64,000 nucleotides of DNA, from positions 186,001-250,000 of the forward strand of contig JAWUZG010000352.1 of NCBI GenBank assembly GCA_036785705.1, written 5' to 3'. The notes beneath the pieces were generated by a model. The model saw nothing but the letters and a program-made list of their open reading frames with translations. It was not told the DNA's origin and did no database searches. Below, one piece after another: positions 47,101 through 57,344 of the stretch. The DNA is from Acanthornis magna. Lineage: Eukaryota > Chordata > Aves > Passeriformes > Acanthizidae. A program made the translations under genes and the position numbers. The stretch's first letter is position 1; every line of letters begins with the position of its first letter.

Positions 47101-47760
47101 AAAAAACAAATCCAGGAGAGCAGGGGAAGGGTTAACCTCGGCTGGGGAGGAGCTTTGGGATGGGAACATCCCAAAAAAAAAAAAACAAAAAAACAAAAAA
47201 CCCAAACCGCCGCGATCCAATGGGAATTTTAGGGAAACTCCCAATCCGAACCAGAAAAAAAAAAATGAGACCACCGCGATCCCAAATCCCAAGGGATAAA
47301 AAAAATGCGGGAAGGAGATTCGGGAATTGCAGGGAAGAACGGGAATTTCATCCCCCGGGAGCGGAAATTTCTGCAGGAAAAGCGGGACGGGAGATCCCGG
47401 GATTTCATCCCGACGATCCCGTAATCTGATTTGGGTTTAATCGGCACTTAATCGATCCTCATGGGATCAATCGATCGGAGGAGCGGCTCGGGATCAGCCG
47501 CAACAAATCCTCTTCCAGGGAATTTGGGGAAAGCCTCGGGGGCTCTGGGATTCCCAGTTGATTTTCCACCAAATTCCAGCTTTTTCTGCTGCCTCTCGCC
47601 TGCCCAGGATTGGGATTTTAAGGAGAGAATTTCCAGCGGATCGGTTTTCGCTCCCCGGCAGGGAAAGTGCGAATTGTTATCTCCGCTTCGTTATCTTTTC
47701 TCCTCCTCCTCCTCCTCCTCGATTCATCCCCCGAGAGCTTTTCCCAACCTTCTGGAATCG
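47101..47760. other. Unique intronic sequence, SNX11 5' intron
   Basis: Non-repetitive apart from an A run (47170-47205) and a CTCCTCCTC tract near 47703. No exon or RNA gene is recognised. Confidence 0.5.
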
Positions 47761-49245
47761 CAGGAATTCTCATTCCCAAACCAGGACAGAGCAGGGAAAA
47801 AAACTCAGCCCAGCTCCAGCCTGGCCGAGGCTTCTCACCCATGGAAAAAAACCCTCTGGAGAGAGAAAAACGGGAGTTAATTCTATTTATTCTCATTCCC
47901 AAACCAGCGCAGAACAGGGAAAAAAGCTCAGCTCAGCTCCAGCCTGGTCGAGGCTTCTTACCCACGGAAAAAACCCTCTGGAGAGAGAAAAACGGGAGTT
48001 AATTCTATTTATTCTCATTCCCAAAACAGGACAGAGCAGGGAAAAAAACTCAGCTCAGCTCCAGCCTGGCCGAGATTGCTTACCCATGGAAAAAAACCTA
48101 CCGGAGTGAGAAAAACGGGAGTTAATTCTATTTATTCTCATTCCCAAAACAGGACAGAGCAGGGAAAAAGCTCAGCTCAGCTCCAGCCTGGCCGAGGCTT
48201 CTCACCCACAGGAAAAAACCCTCTGGAGAGAGAAAAACGGGAGTTAATTCTATTTATTCTCATTCCCAAACCAGAGCAGAGCAGGGAAAAAAACTCAGCT
48301 CAGCTCCAGCCTGGCCGAGGCTTCTTACCCACGGAAAAAACCCTCTGGAGAGAGAAAAACGGGAGTTAATTCTATTTATTCTCATTCCCAAAACAGGACA
48401 GAGCAGGGAAAAAAACTCAGCTCAGCTCCAGCCTGGCCGAGATTGCTTACCCATGGAAAAAAACCTACCGGAGTGAGAAAAACGGGAGTTAATTCTATTT
48501 ATTCTCATTCCCAAAACAGGACAGAGCAGGGAAAAAGCTCAGCTCAGCTCCAGCCTGGCCGAGGCTTCTCACCCACAGGAAAAAACCCTCTGGAGAGAGA
48601 AAAACGGGAGTTAATTCTATTTATTCTCATTCCCAAACCAGAGCAGAGCAGGGAAAAAAACTCAGCTCAGCTCCAGCCTGGCCGAGGCTTCTCACCCATG
48701 GAAAAAAACCTCTGGAGAGAGAAAAACGGGAGTTAATTCTATTTATTCTCATTCCCAAAACAGGACAGAGCAGGGAAAAAGCTCAGCTCAGCTCCAGCCT
48801 GGCCGAGGCTTCTCACCCACGGAAAAAAAAACCTCCGGAGTGAGAAAAACGGGAGTTAATTCTATTTATTCTCATTCCCAAACCAGAGCAGAGCAGGAAA
48901 AAAAGCTCAGCTCAGCTCCAGCCTGGTCGAGGCTTCTTACCCACAGGAAAAAACCCTCTGGAGTGAGAAAAACGGGAGTTAATTCTATTTATTCTCATTC
49001 CCAAAACAGGACAGAGCAGGGAAAAAAGTTCAGCTCAGCTCCAGCCTGGCCGAGGCTTCTCACCCACGGAAAAAAAAACCTCCGGAGTGAGAAAAACGGG
49101 AATTAATTCTATTTATTCTCATTCCCAAACCAGGACAGAGCAGGGAAAAAAGCTCAGCTCAGCTCCAGCCTGGCCGAGATTGCTTACCCATGGAAAAAAA
49201 ACCCTCCGGAGCGAGAAAAACTGGAGTTAATTCTATTTATTCCCG
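47760..49245. repeat. About 122-bp minisatellite with 367-bp higher-order unit
   Basis: About 12 units containing GAGTTAATTCTATTTATTCT, a CAGAGCAGGGAAAAAA block and CAGCTCCAGCCTGGCCGAGG. A three-unit block at about 48076 recurs at 48443 (offset 367) with the same derived changes (CTACCGGAGTGAG). Degenerate copies with TATAAAAC motifs (49491 and 49691) extend to about 49750. Confidence 0.95.
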
Positions 49246-49993
49246 ATTTTTCCTGTTAAACTTGGGCACAGCCGCCTGGGGGCGAATTCCTTATCTCTTT
49301 TCCAGGGAAAGAAGGAAAGGCTTCCCTGTCGGGCAGGTATCCCAAAATTTGGGCCCCACCCCCGGCGGGGATGGCCCAGCCAGTCCAGCTCCATCTCAGA
49401 GCTCAGGGGAAAGCCTCACAGAGAGGCTCCACAGCCAGAAAAACGGGAATTAATCCCATTTTTCCACCGATTTTCCTTGCCACGGCCGCCTATAAAACAC
49501 TGGAGGTTGTTTTTTTTTAGGATCTTTTGCCTTCCAGGGAAGGAAAGGGTTCTTCACCCCATCCCATTTGTATTTTCTTCCCCTCCCGGGGATGTCCCAG
49601 CACCACAAGGAGTCTCAGAATTCGGGGAAAAGCAGAAAAAAACAGGAAAGAATCCCATTTATTCCTTCCCCACGCTCGCACGCCGCCGCCTATAAAACAC
49701 CGGACGGGGTTATTGCTGATCCAGGGAAGGAAAAGGCTCCCCGGGACAGGGATCGGACACGGAGGGGCCGACCCCAGACCCAAGGCCCGACCCCAACCCC
49801 GGCTGAGGGCGAGCCCCGGCCCGGCCCCACCGGGAGAGGCCGCGGCCGGGGGTGAGGCCCAGCCCAGCGCCGCCTCCTCCTCCCCGGGGGCTGCAGAGCC
49901 CAGGGACCCCCCGAGAGACCCCAAAGGGACCCATTCGGGACCTCCCTGCCCGCCCCAAACCTTCCTCGCCCCCTCCCTTCAGGGCCCCCTCAC
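49246..49993. other. SNX11 first-intron start, degenerate repeat then GC-rich unique
   Basis: Two diverged about 200-bp units, each with GCCGCCTATAAAACAC (49486-49501 and 49685-49700) on the plus strand, then CpG-rich sequence adjoining the SNX11 donor. The TATA-like words face away from SNX11, and no plus-strand gene is seen. Confidence 0.5.
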
Positions 49994-50095
49994 CTCGCAC
50001 AGGCCGCGGCCCCTTTAAGCGGCGGCGGCGGCGCGCGGTTTTATAGTGCGGGCGGGCGGGCGCTTCCGGCGTGGGGCATGCTGGGAGTTGTAGTT
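49994..50095 (-). promoter_or_regulatory. SNX11: SNX11 core promoter and noncoding first exon
   Basis: On the minus strand, reading toward the gene, there is first a near-perfect ZNF143/SBS element, ACTACAACTCCCAGCATGC (50094-50076). A TATA-like CTATAAAA follows at 50046-50039. Then come a GC-rich initiator region and the donor GCGAG|GTGAGG (exon end 49994). TATA spacing suggests transcription begins near 50010, which would give a very short 5' exon. The whole block is CpG-rich. The ZNF143 element is a known mark of bidirectional housekeeping promoters. The exon boundary and start site are inferred. Confidence 0.65.
50076..50094 (-). promoter_or_regulatory. ZNF143/Staf (SBS) site in the SNX11 promoter
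   Basis: The 19-bp match to the ACTACAA-TCCCAGCATGC consensus is essentially perfect on the minus strand. It lies about 30 bp upstream of the TATA-like element. Confidence 0.8.
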
Positions 50096-50164
50096 CGGGG
50101 AGCCATCCCCACCCCAGCTGCGACCCCCGCCCCGGGGACAAGGAGGGGCTGCAGCCTTCCCTGG

Positions 50165-50545
50165 ATGGGAACGGAGCTGGGGAGCTCCTGAGGGAGCTGG
50201 GGGGCTCAGCCTGGAGAAAAGGGCGATCGGGGGGACCTTGTGGCTCTGCACAAGTCCCTGACAGGAGGGGACAGTCACGGGGGTCGGGGTCTGCTCCCGG
50301 GGAACAGCGACAGGAGGAGAGAGAATGGTCTCAGGCTGGGCCAGGGGAGGTTTAGATTGGATATTGGGGAGATTTATCATAGAAAAGGTGATCAGGCATT
50401 GGAACAAGTGGAGTCCTCATCCCTGCAGGTGCTCAAAACCGCGTGAGTGTGGCACTTGGGGACAGGGGTTAGTGGTGGCACGGCAGCGCTGGGGGAATGG
50501 TTGGGCTTGACGATCTCGGAGGGCTTTTCCAAGCTGAAGAATTCC
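50165..50545 (+). mobile_element. CR1 LINE, 5'-truncated 3' end
   Basis: The recognisable CR1 3' region begins with GGGGCTCAGCCTGGAGAAAA near 50196. Further on are GGTTTAGATTGGATATT near 50350 and a GGCATTGGAAC block near 50394. It ends with TTGGGCTTGACGATCTCGGA and GGCTTTTCCAAGCTGA near 50500-50540. This is the familiar tail of chicken-repeat-1 non-LTR elements, heavily diverged and with small deletions. No reverse-transcriptase ORF remains. It sits between the two divergent promoters. Confidence 0.85.
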
Positions 50546-50589
50546 AAATTCCAGGCTATTTATGGAATCCCTAAACGGGACCCATCCCG

Positions 50590-50745
50590 ACGAGCCGCTC
50601 TGGGTGCTGTCACACGCTGGACACGGCCCTGGGGAGGTGGCACTCGTGGCTCTGACCTGGCGGACAAGGCAGTTTTGGGGTCACAGGTGGGACTCGAAGA
50701 CTCGCGAGGTCTTTCCCATCGTTAATGACTCTAATTATTAATTAA
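50590..50745 (+). mobile_element. Second, more degraded CR1-like 3' end
   Basis: GTGGGACTCGAAGACTCGCG and GGTCTTTCCCATCGTTAATG near 50685-50730 resemble the CR1 terminus (GGACTCGATGATCTT...GGTCTTTTCCAACCTAA...GATTCT). The sequence runs into ACTCTAATTATTAATTAATT and then the AATAT array, which is where the short-tandem CR1 tail would be. Confidence 0.55.
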
Positions 50746-50769
50746 TTAAATTAATTAGTTATTATATTA

Positions 50770-51432
50770 GTTGTATATTTAATTGATTTTAATATAATGC
50801 AATAGAATGTAATATAATGGAAAGTAATGTAGTATAATACGCTACGATATAATATGGTATGGTATAATATAATATAATATAATATAATATAATATAATAT
50901 AATATAATATAATATAATGTAATATAATGTAATATAATGTAATATAATATAATGTAATATAATGTAATATAATGTAATATAATATAATGTAATATAATAT
51001 AATGCAATATAATATAATGTAATATAATATAATATGGTATAATATAATATAATATAATATAATATAATATAATATAATATAATATAATATAATATAACAT
51101 AATATAATATAATATAATATAATATAATATAATATAATGTAATATAATATGGTATAATATGGTATAATATAATATGGTATAATATAATATAGTATAATAT
51201 AATATAATATAGTATAATATAATATAATATAATATAATATAATATAATATAATATAATATAATATAATATAATATAATATAATATAATATAATATAATAT
51301 AATATAATATAATATAATATAATATGGTATAATATAATATAATATAATATAATATAATATAATATAATATAATATAAAATAATATAATATAATATAACAT
51401 AACATAACATAACATAATATAACATAATATTT
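50770..51432. repeat. (AATAT)n pentanucleotide array
   Basis: About 660 bp of near-pure AATAT units with sporadic GTAAT, GGTAT and ACATA variants. It lies between the SNX11 and CBX1 promoters, directly downstream of the second CR1 tail, and is likely to be easily melted DNA. Confidence 0.95.
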
Positions 51433-51479
51433 GTTATTAATGTATTGGTTATTAATATAAATTAATTTAATTATTGGGC

Positions 51480-51690
51480 AGAACTTCGGGCAGAACGGAG
51501 CGAGCGGACCACACCGGACTACACCTCCCATCATGCCCCGCGCGCACGCAGCGCCGCCGAGCGCGGCGGACTACACCTCCCAGCGCGCCCCGCGCCGCCG
51601 CCCGAACGCACTGCGGCTTGGCGGCGGCGCGGACTACAGCTCCCGGCGTGCCCCGCGCAGGCGCCGCGCAGGCGCGGTGCGCGCGGCGGG
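51480..51690 (+). promoter_or_regulatory. CBX1: CBX1 CpG-island promoter with three SBS-like and two NRF1-like sites
   Basis: Three successive elements begin GGACTACA: ACTACACCTCCCATCATGC (51518-51536), ACTACACCTCCCAGCGCGC (51570-51588) and ACTACAGCTCCCGGCGTGC (51633-51651). They are degenerate ZNF143/SBS sites in the same orientation, spaced 52 and 63 bp apart. Two GCGCAGGCGC palindrome-like NRF1 sites follow at 51655-51664 and 51666-51675. Extreme CpG density and the position upstream of a candidate first exon mark this as the CBX1 promoter. SNX11 starts divergently about 1.5 kb away. Confidence 0.72.
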
Positions 51691-51819
51691 CAGCGGCGCT
51701 GGCCGGGCTCTTTTGTTCAGGGCGGCGGACGGAGCGCGGCCAGGCCCGGGCCCCCCCCCGACCCCCGAGCGCGCCCCCCGCGCCCCTTCCCTCGGACACC
51801 GGCGGCGGGGCTGTGCAAG
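51690..51819 (+). other. CBX1: Candidate CBX1 noncoding exon 1
   Basis: GC-rich unique sequence downstream of the SBS/NRF1 cluster ends at CTGTGCAAG|GTCAGC (donor at 51820). CBX1 genes have an untranslated first exon and begin translation in exon 2, which fits the ATG at 60607. The 5' boundary is a guess from promoter-element spacing. Confidence 0.5.
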
Positions 51820-52084
51820 GTCAGCGGGGGACGCGGACGGGGCGCCGGGGGGGGGGCGGCGGCGATCGGGGGCGTGGGGGGGTCGATACTGAGGGGGGCG
51901 AAGGGGGGCGGGGCGGCCGTTGGGGGAGGGGGTGGTGAGGGGGTGGGGGGGGCGGTGAGGGGGGTGGGGGAGGGGAGATGCCTTGGGGGTGCGGGGGGAG
52001 GGGGCAGAGGGAAGGGGGGCTGGGAGGGGTCGGGGGAAAGGGATGGGAGAAGCTTCGGGGGGGTGGGGAGGGGTCAGTGAGAGG
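51820..52084 (+). other. G-rich start of CBX1 intron 1
   Basis: Runs such as GGGGGGGGGGCGGCGG and GGGGGCGTGGGGGGG immediately downstream of the candidate first-exon donor. Strong G-quadruplex and R-loop potential on the non-template strand. Confidence 0.7.
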
Positions 52085-54285
52085 GTTTGGGGAGGGGGTC
52101 GGTGTGGGGATGGGTTTGGGGTTTGGGGATGGGGTCAGTGTAGGAAAGGGTTTGGGATGGGATCAGTGCGGATTTGGGGATGGGGTCAGCGAGAGGGTTT
52201 GGGGAGGGGGTCGGTGTGGGGATGGGTTTGGGGTTTGGGGATGGGGTCAGTGTAGGGATGAGTTTGGGAATGGGATCAGTGTACGGATGGGTTTGGGATG
52301 GGATCAGTGTAGGAAAGGGTTTGGAGTTTGGGATGGGATCAGTGAGGATTTGGGGATGGGATCAGTGTAGGGATGGGTTTGGGAATGGGATCAGTGTAGG
52401 AAAGGGGATGGGGTTGGGATCAGTGAGGATTTGGGGATGGGATCAGTGTAGGGATGGGTTTGGGGTTTGGGGATGGGATCAGTGCGGATTTGGGGAGGGG
52501 TCAGTGAGAGGGTTTGGGGAGGGGGTCGGTGTGGGGATGGGTTTGGGGTTTGGGGATGGGGTCAGTGTAGGGATGAGTTTGGGGATGTAGGGATGGGTTT
52601 GGGGTGGGATCAGTGAGGATTTGGGATGGGATCAGTGAGGATTTGGGATGGGATCAGTGTAGGAAAGGGTTTGGGATGGGATCAGTGTAGGAAAGGGTTT
52701 GGGGATGGGATCAGTGAGGATTTGGGGATGGGATCAGTGTAGGAATGGGTTTGGGAATGGGATCAGCGTAGGAAAGGGTTTGGGATGGGATCAGTGTAGG
52801 AATGGGCTTGGGGTTTGGGATGGGATCAGTGAGGATTTGGGGATGGGGTCAGTGGAGGGATTGGTTTGGGGATGGGATCAGTGTACGGATGGGTTTGGGG
52901 TTTGGGGATGGGGTCAGTGTAGGGATGAGTTTGGGGATGTAGGGATGGGTTTGGGGATGGGATCAGTGAGGATTTGGGATGGGATCAATGTAGGAAAGGG
53001 TTTGGGGTGCAGGGGATGGGATCAGTGAGGGGATTTAGAGATGGGATCAGTGTAGGGATGAGTTTGGGGTTTGGGATGGGATCAGTGCAGAGGATTTGGG
53101 GATGGGAAGGGTTTGGGGATGGGGTCGGTGTAAGGATGAGTTTGGGGTTTGGGATGGGGTCAGTGTAGGAAAGGGTTTGGGGATTGACCAGTGTAGAGGA
53201 TTTGGGGATGGGAAGGGTTTGGGGATGGGGTCAGTGCAGGGATGGGTTTGGGGTTTGGGATGGGATCAGTGAGGATTTGGGGATGGGATCAGTGAGAGGG
53301 TTTGGGATGGGGTCAGTGTTGAAAACGGTTTTGGGGTGGGATCAGTGTAGGAAAGGGTTTGGGGGTTGGGAATGGGATCAGTGAGGATTTGGGGATGGGA
53401 TCAACGTAGGGATTGGTTTTGGGATGGGATCAGTGTAGGAAAGGGTTTGGGGATGGGATGAGCGTAGGGATGGGTTTGGGATGCTGGGATTGGGGTCAGT
53501 GAGGGGGTTTGGTGAGAGGCTTTAGGAATGGGATCAGTGAGGGGTTTAGGGATGGGATCAGTGTAGGAAAAGGTTTAGGGATGGGATCAGTGTAGGGATG
53601 AGTTTGGGGTTTGGGGATGGGATCAGTGTAGGAAAGGGTTTGGGGATGGGATCAGTGCAGATTTGGGATGGGATCAGTGTAGGGATGGGTTTTGGGATGG
53701 GGTCAGTGTACGGATTGTTTTGGGATGGGTTTGGGGTTTGGGATGGGTTTGGGTTTTAGGGATGGGATCGGGGTCGGGATGGGTTTGGGATCAGTGTCGG
53801 GATGGGTTTGGGGTTTGGGATCAGTGTTGGGTTGGGTTTGGGGTTTGGGATGGGTTTGGGGTTTGGGATCAGTGTCGGGTTGGGTTTGGGGTTTGGGTTG
53901 GGTTTGGGGTTTGGGATCAGTGTCGGGATGGGTTTGGGGTTTGGGATCAGGGTCGGGATGGGTTTGGGGTTTGGGTTGGGTTTGGGGTTTGGGATCAGTG
54001 TCAGGATGGGTTTGGGGTTTGGGATCAGGGTCAGGATGGGTTTGGGGTTTGGGATCAGTGTCAGGATGGGTTTGGGGTTTGGGATGAGTTTGGGGTTTGG
54101 GATCAGTGTCAGGATGGGTTTGGGGTTTGGGATGAGTTTGGGGTTTGGGATCAGTGTCGGGTTGGGTTTGGGGTTTGGGATCAGTGTCGGGTTGGGTTTG
54201 GGGTTTGGGATCAGTGTCGGGTTGGGTTTGGGGTTTGGGATCAGTGTCGGGATGGGTTTGGGGTTTGGGAGAGGGGACTCAGTGG
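52085..54285. repeat. GGGATGGGATCAGTGTAGGG / GGGTTTGGGGTTTGGGATCA arrays in CBX1 intron 1
   Basis: 52085-53700 has units of about 27 bp around GGGATCAGTGTAGGAAAGGG. 53700-54285 has a 30-bp unit around GGGTTTGGGGTTTGGGATCA with GTGTCGGGAT. GGGTTTGGGGTTTGGG stretches could form G-quadruplexes. Confidence 0.94.
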
Positions 54286-54479
54286 AAAGGATGTCTGGAA
54301 CTCTGGGACAGCAGTTCTGGGGGTTCTGCGCCCCCAAAAGCAGCTGCTCAAGGGGAAGAGGGGAGTTTTGGGGTCCGGGAGTTTTGGGGTCCGGGAGTTT
54401 TGGGGTCCGGGAGTTTTGGGGTGGGGGAGATCTCACAGACGGAGGAGAGAGAGGAAGATGGAAAAATTGGAAACTGCAG

Positions 54480-55015
54480 GCTGGAGATGGGGGGAAGGAA
54501 ACTGGAATTTGGGGAGAGAAAGTGAGATTTTGGGGAGAGAAAGTGAGATTTTGGGGAGAGAAACTGAGGTTTTGGGGAGAGGAAAACTGGGATTTGGGAG
54601 GGAGAGAAAGTGGGACTTGGGGGGAGAGAAACTGAGATTTGGGTGGAGGGAAAAAGTGGGATTTGGGGGGAGAGAAAGTGGGAAATTTTGGGGAGAGAAA
54701 GAGAGATTTTGGGAAGAGAGAAACTAGGATTTTGGGAGAGAGAAACTGAGATTTTGGGAAGAGAGAAACTAGGATTTTGGGGAGAGAAAAGGTGGGATTT
54801 TGGAGTTAGAAAAAGTGGGATTTGGGGAGGGAGAGAAAGTGAGATTTTGGGGGGAGAGAAACTGAGATTTTGGGGAGAGAAACTGAGATTTTGGGGAGAG
54901 GAAAACTGGGATTTGGTGGGGGAGAAAAAGCGGAATTTTGAGAGGAGAAAAAGCGAATTTTGGAGGTAGAAAAAGTGGGATTTTTGGGGAGAAAAAGTGG
55001 GATTTGAGGGTGACA
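54480..55015. repeat. 21-bp minisatellite, left arm of an inverted pair (TTTTGGGGAGAGAAACTGAG)
   Basis: About 25 units. The 21-bp unit is the exact reverse complement of the consensus of the array at 55600-56700. Confidence 0.95.
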
Positions 55016-55598
55016 GAGCTTTAAAACCCCCCCGGGGTGAGGGGAGCGCGATCCGCAGGGAAAATTGGGAATTTTGGGACGGAGCAGGATCGGGATTTGG
55101 GCTCCAGCTGGGAACGGGGCGGGACAAACTTCAATTTTTGGCGCGGAGAACTGGCGGGAAAGGAGAAAGAGAATCTAATCCGGGCTTGGAAAACTCCTGG
55201 AGAGGAAATTTGGGATTTCCCGCAGGGATTTGGGATTTTTTCGTGGCTGGGAAGAGGAGATGGAGCCGGAGGTGTTTTGGAGGAAAAAAAAAACCGCGGG
55301 GATTTTGGGGGAATTTTGGGAGATGGAGGAGCCGAAATGCTGGGAAGGAGAAAATTTGGGAGATGCGAGGAAAGGATTTTTGGGTGTGGAGAAAGGCTCG
55401 GGGTTATCCCAGGGGAGCTGTGCTCGGATTTTGGGTGGAAAATCTCCGGAATTTGGGATCGCGGTGCTGGCGGGGGTTGGGTTGGGGAGAGGCTGTGTGT
55501 GTGTTCCTGTAAAATTGAGGATTAAAAAAAAAAAAAAGTGGGATTTGGGATGGAGAATTCCAGGTTTTGCCGTGGAAGGGTCAGGAAATGTAAGAAAA
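55016..55598. other. Unique spacer between inverted arrays
   Basis: 580 bp non-repetitive, moderately CpG-rich. It carries E2F-like TTTTGGCGC (ending at about 55144) and GGCGGGAAA (about 55153-55161). A frame of about 160 codons runs through it, but nothing in it is recognisable. Confidence 0.45.
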
Positions 55599-56700
55599 AA
55601 AATCTCAGTTTCTCTCTCCCCAAAACCTCACTTTCTCTCTCCAAAATCTCAGTTTCTCTCTCCCCTAAATCTCAGTTTTTCTCTCCCCAAATCCCAATTT
55701 TTCTCTCCCCCAAATCTCAGTTTTTCTCCCCAAAATCTCAGTTTCTCTCCCACCAAAATCTCAGGTTTTCTCCCCAAAATCTCAGTTTCTCTCTCCCCCA
55801 AATCCTGCTTTCTCTCCCCAAAATCTCAGTTTCTCTGCCCCCAAAATCTGTTTCTCTCCCCCCAAAATCTCACTTTCTCTCTCCCCAAAATCTCACTTTT
55901 TCTCCCCCCAAAATCTCAGTTTTTCTCTCCCCAAATCCCAATTTTTCTCTCCCCTAAATCTCAGTTTTTCTCTCTGCAAATCTTAATTTCTCTCCCCCCA
56001 AAATCTGAGTTTCTTTCCCCCCAAAATCTCAGTTTCTCTCCCCCCAAATCTCAATTTCTCTGTCCCCAAAATCTCACTTTCTCTCTGCCCAAAATCTCAG
56101 TTTCTCTCTCCAAAATCTCAGTTTCTCTCTCCCCCCAAAATCCCATTTTTTTCTCCCCCCAAAATCTCAGTTTCTCTCTCCCCAAAATCTCATTTTCTCT
56201 CCCCAAAATCCCAATTTTTCTCTCCCCAAACTCATTTTCTCTCCCTCCAAATCTCACTTTCTCTCCCCCCAAAATCTCAGATTTTCTCTCCCCAAAATCT
56301 CAGTTTCTCTCCCCAAAATCTCAGTTTTTCTCCCCAAAATCCCAATTTCTCTCTCCCCAAAATCTCAATTTTTCTTTCTCCCCAAAATCTCAGTTTTTCT
56401 CCCCAAAATCTCAGTTTTTCTCCCCAAAATCCCAATTTCTCTCCCCAAAATCCCAATTTTTCTCTCCCCAAACTCTCACTTTTTCTCCGCAAAATCTCAG
56501 ATTTTTTTCTCCCCAAAATCTCAGTTTCTCTCCCCAAAATCCCAATTTCTCTCTCCCCAAAATCCCAATTTCTCTTTCCCCAAAATCCCACTTTTTCTCC
56601 CCAAATCCCATTTTCTCTCCCCCAAAATCCCACTTTTTCTCTCCCCAAAATCCCACTTTTTCTCCCCCCAAAATCTCACTTTCTCTCCCTCCCAAATCCC
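55599..56700. repeat. 21-bp minisatellite, right arm of an inverted pair (CTCAGTTTCTCTCCCCAAAA)
   Basis: About 50 units. CTCAGTTTCTCTCCCCAAAA is the complement of TTTTGGGGAGAGAAACTGAG in the left arm. Confidence 0.95.
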
Positions 56701-57344
56701 AAAATTCCTCGGGAAATTGCTGTTTGCATGCCCCAGGATTGTGCAATCCGAGCCATTCCAGCCCCAGGGAAATGCCCCAAAAATCCCAGGAATTCTCCAG
56801 GGAATTCTTTCGGGGGGAGAAGAACACCACAAATTCCAGCTCTGATTGGGAGATTTTTTTTTTTCCCTCCAGGACTCGAAATTCCTGAATTTTTTCTCTT
56901 TCAGAGAAGAATTAACATTCCTGCTTTAAATCCTTTCCTTTCAGCAATTCCTGCTTTTCCTCCTCTCCCAAAAATCACATTTTTCTTCAAAAATCACTGT
57001 TTTTTTCTCGAATTTTAGGTTTGTTTTTTTTTTTTTCCAGCGATTTGGGGCAGTTTTGGATCTTTTTTTCTCCATAAATTTGGGGTTTTTGTCTCAATTT
57101 CCTCCACTGAAATCCAAGGATTTTTTTTTGCCTGGATCCTTAAGGGGAGGAGCAGCAAATTATCCCAAATTTGTCCCGAAATTTGGGGTTTTTTTGGGAT
57201 AAAATAATTTTTTCCACGCCTAAATCGAAGATGGATTTTTAGGGGATGTTCTAAAAATTGGGATCACTCAGCAGGACCCGAAATTCTGTAGGATTGGGGT
57301 GGAAGGAGATTCGATCCTGTCCGATCCAGCCTGGAAAACTTCAG
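56701..57344. other. Unique intronic sequence in CBX1 intron 1
   Basis: Non-tandem, with T runs at 56847-56866 and 57019-57040. TGTTTGCATGCC (56729-56740) resembles a half-octamer. No exon is supported. Confidence 0.45.

Larger units (their letters stand above)
39707..50095 (-). other. SNX11: SNX11 locus, six coding exons plus 5' UTR exon(s), minus strand
   Basis: Gene-level entry. Coding parts in transcript order: 46227-46207, 44412-44326, 43001-42901, 42783-42685, 40831-40646 and 39824-39707. They sum to 612 nt, or 203 residues plus stop, and every junction has AG/GT and consistent phase (0, 0, 2, 2, 2). SNX11 is a PI3P-binding, PX-domain sorting nexin of endosomes with an extended PX (PXe) fold. 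In mammals it is linked to endosome-to-lysosome trafficking, including of TRPV3, and to SNX10-type vacuolation. The human protein is about 270 residues, so this model has a much shorter tail after the PXe domain. The gene lies head-to-head with CBX1 and tail-to-tail with SKAP1. All introns are dominated by minisatellites. Confidence 0.85.

Noticed and set aside
49486..49700. Two plus-strand TATA boxes (TATAAAAC) as promoters
   Set aside because: Both lie in diverged copies of the same repeat unit inside the SNX11 intron, and no plus-strand exon follows.
50751..51534. Tyr/Ile-rich frames that look like membrane proteins
   Set aside because: They are translations of the (AATAT)n microsatellite.
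54085..54285. Telomere-like GGGTTTGGGGTTTGGG
   Set aside because: Not TTAGGG. It is part of a 30-bp minisatellite with ATCAGTGTCGGGAT and lies inside a gene.
55230..56888. 552-codon Ser/Pro/Lys-rich frame
   Set aside because: Most of it is the CTCAGTTTCTCTCCCC array. The unique first part matches nothing recognisable and lies in CBX1 intron 1.
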